Source: an uncultured Collinsella sp. (lineage in GTDB: Bacteria > Actinomycetota > Coriobacteriia > Coriobacteriales > Coriobacteriaceae). From it: 6,437 nt of DNA. This document shows positions 6,367 to 6,437 of the stretch, piece by piece. The stretch covers positions 1-6,437 of the forward strand of contig CALINZ010000106.1 in the NCBI GenBank assembly GCA_938045085.1, given 5' to 3'. Positions within the stretch are counted from its first letter, which is position 1. Each line of letters opens with the position of its first letter. The position numbers and the translations under genes were made by a program. The notes under the pieces were generated by a model. That model was not told the origin of the DNA. It saw only the letters and a program-made list of their open reading frames with translations, and searched no databases.

Positions 6367-6437
6367 ATGGATTACATCCGCGCAATCGAGCGTCAGCAGA
6401 TCCGCGAGGACATTCCTCAGGTTCGCGTCGCCGACAA
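6367..6437 (+). CDS. rplS: 50S ribosomal protein L19, N-terminal part (partial)
   Basis: The frame opens at ATG 6367 and runs off the window end after 23 complete codons. It reads MDYIRAIERQQIREDIPQVR then VAD. This matches the L19 N-terminus, where an initial helix of the type I-x-x-I-E-x-x-Q-x-R is followed by D-(I/V/L)-P-x-(F/V)-R-x-G/A-D. L19 lies at the 30S-50S interface of the ribosome. AAGGA (6355-6359), seven bases upstream, supports the start. It has its own promoter and is separated from ppdK by a terminator. What follows it, commonly signal peptidase or RNase HII genes in related genomes, cannot be seen. Only the N-terminal segment is available, so identification relies on motif recognition. 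Confidence 0.87.
   Translation, partial: MDYIRAIERQQIREDIPQVRVAD

Noticed and set aside
1..6437. An undescribed defence, mobile or biosynthetic system.
   Set aside because: All coding capacity is taken up by four recognisable housekeeping families and one PPDK regulator. There are no integrase, transposase, toxin, phage or CRISPR signatures and no composition break other than the AT-richer promoter regions.

Overview
The window looks like chromosomal core DNA from a GC-rich actinobacterium. My best guess is a Coriobacteriia member close to Collinsella. That rests on strong G/C bias at third codon positions, the two-subunit (alpha/beta) glycyl-tRNA synthetase, pyruvate phosphate dikinase (PPDK) next to its regulatory protein, and the wording of the L19 N-terminus. 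The assignment is inference from memory of these families, not from a search.

Layout, all on the + strand: the 3' end of glyQ (1-117); glyS (121-2217), three bases downstream; a small hairpin and strong Shine-Dalgarno leading into an intact PPDK regulatory protein gene of the DUF299 family (2252-3127); a 298-bp AT-richer intergenic region with a candidate promoter, an operator-like inverted repeat, a helically phased TTTACC array and a leader hairpin (3128-3425); ppdK from a GTG start (3426-6157), interrupted near 5587; a stem-loop terminator (6195-6224); a well-formed promoter with an A-tract (6258-6297); a leader hairpin (6319-6342); and the first 71 bases of rplS (6367-6437, cut by the window end).

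Functionally there are two themes. glyQ/glyS form the tetrameric glycyl-tRNA synthetase and rplS is a ribosomal protein, so both serve translation. The regulatory protein and PPDK form an enzyme/modifier pair at the pyruvate-PEP node. PPDK interconverts pyruvate and PEP using ATP and phosphate, and the regulatory protein switches it off and on through a threonine two residues before the catalytic histidine. That threonine and histidine are both present here.

The main anomaly is that ppdK is not one open frame. The reading frame changes around 5587, and 19 bases appear to be missing compared with the family's usual spacing. The frame that carries the start codon therefore loses the C-terminal PEP/pyruvate-binding part and its active-site cysteine. 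I see no mobile element, CRISPR array, tRNA or rRNA gene, and no evidence of an undescribed multi-gene system. The unexplained structure is in the ppdK promoter/leader region and at the ppdK break.
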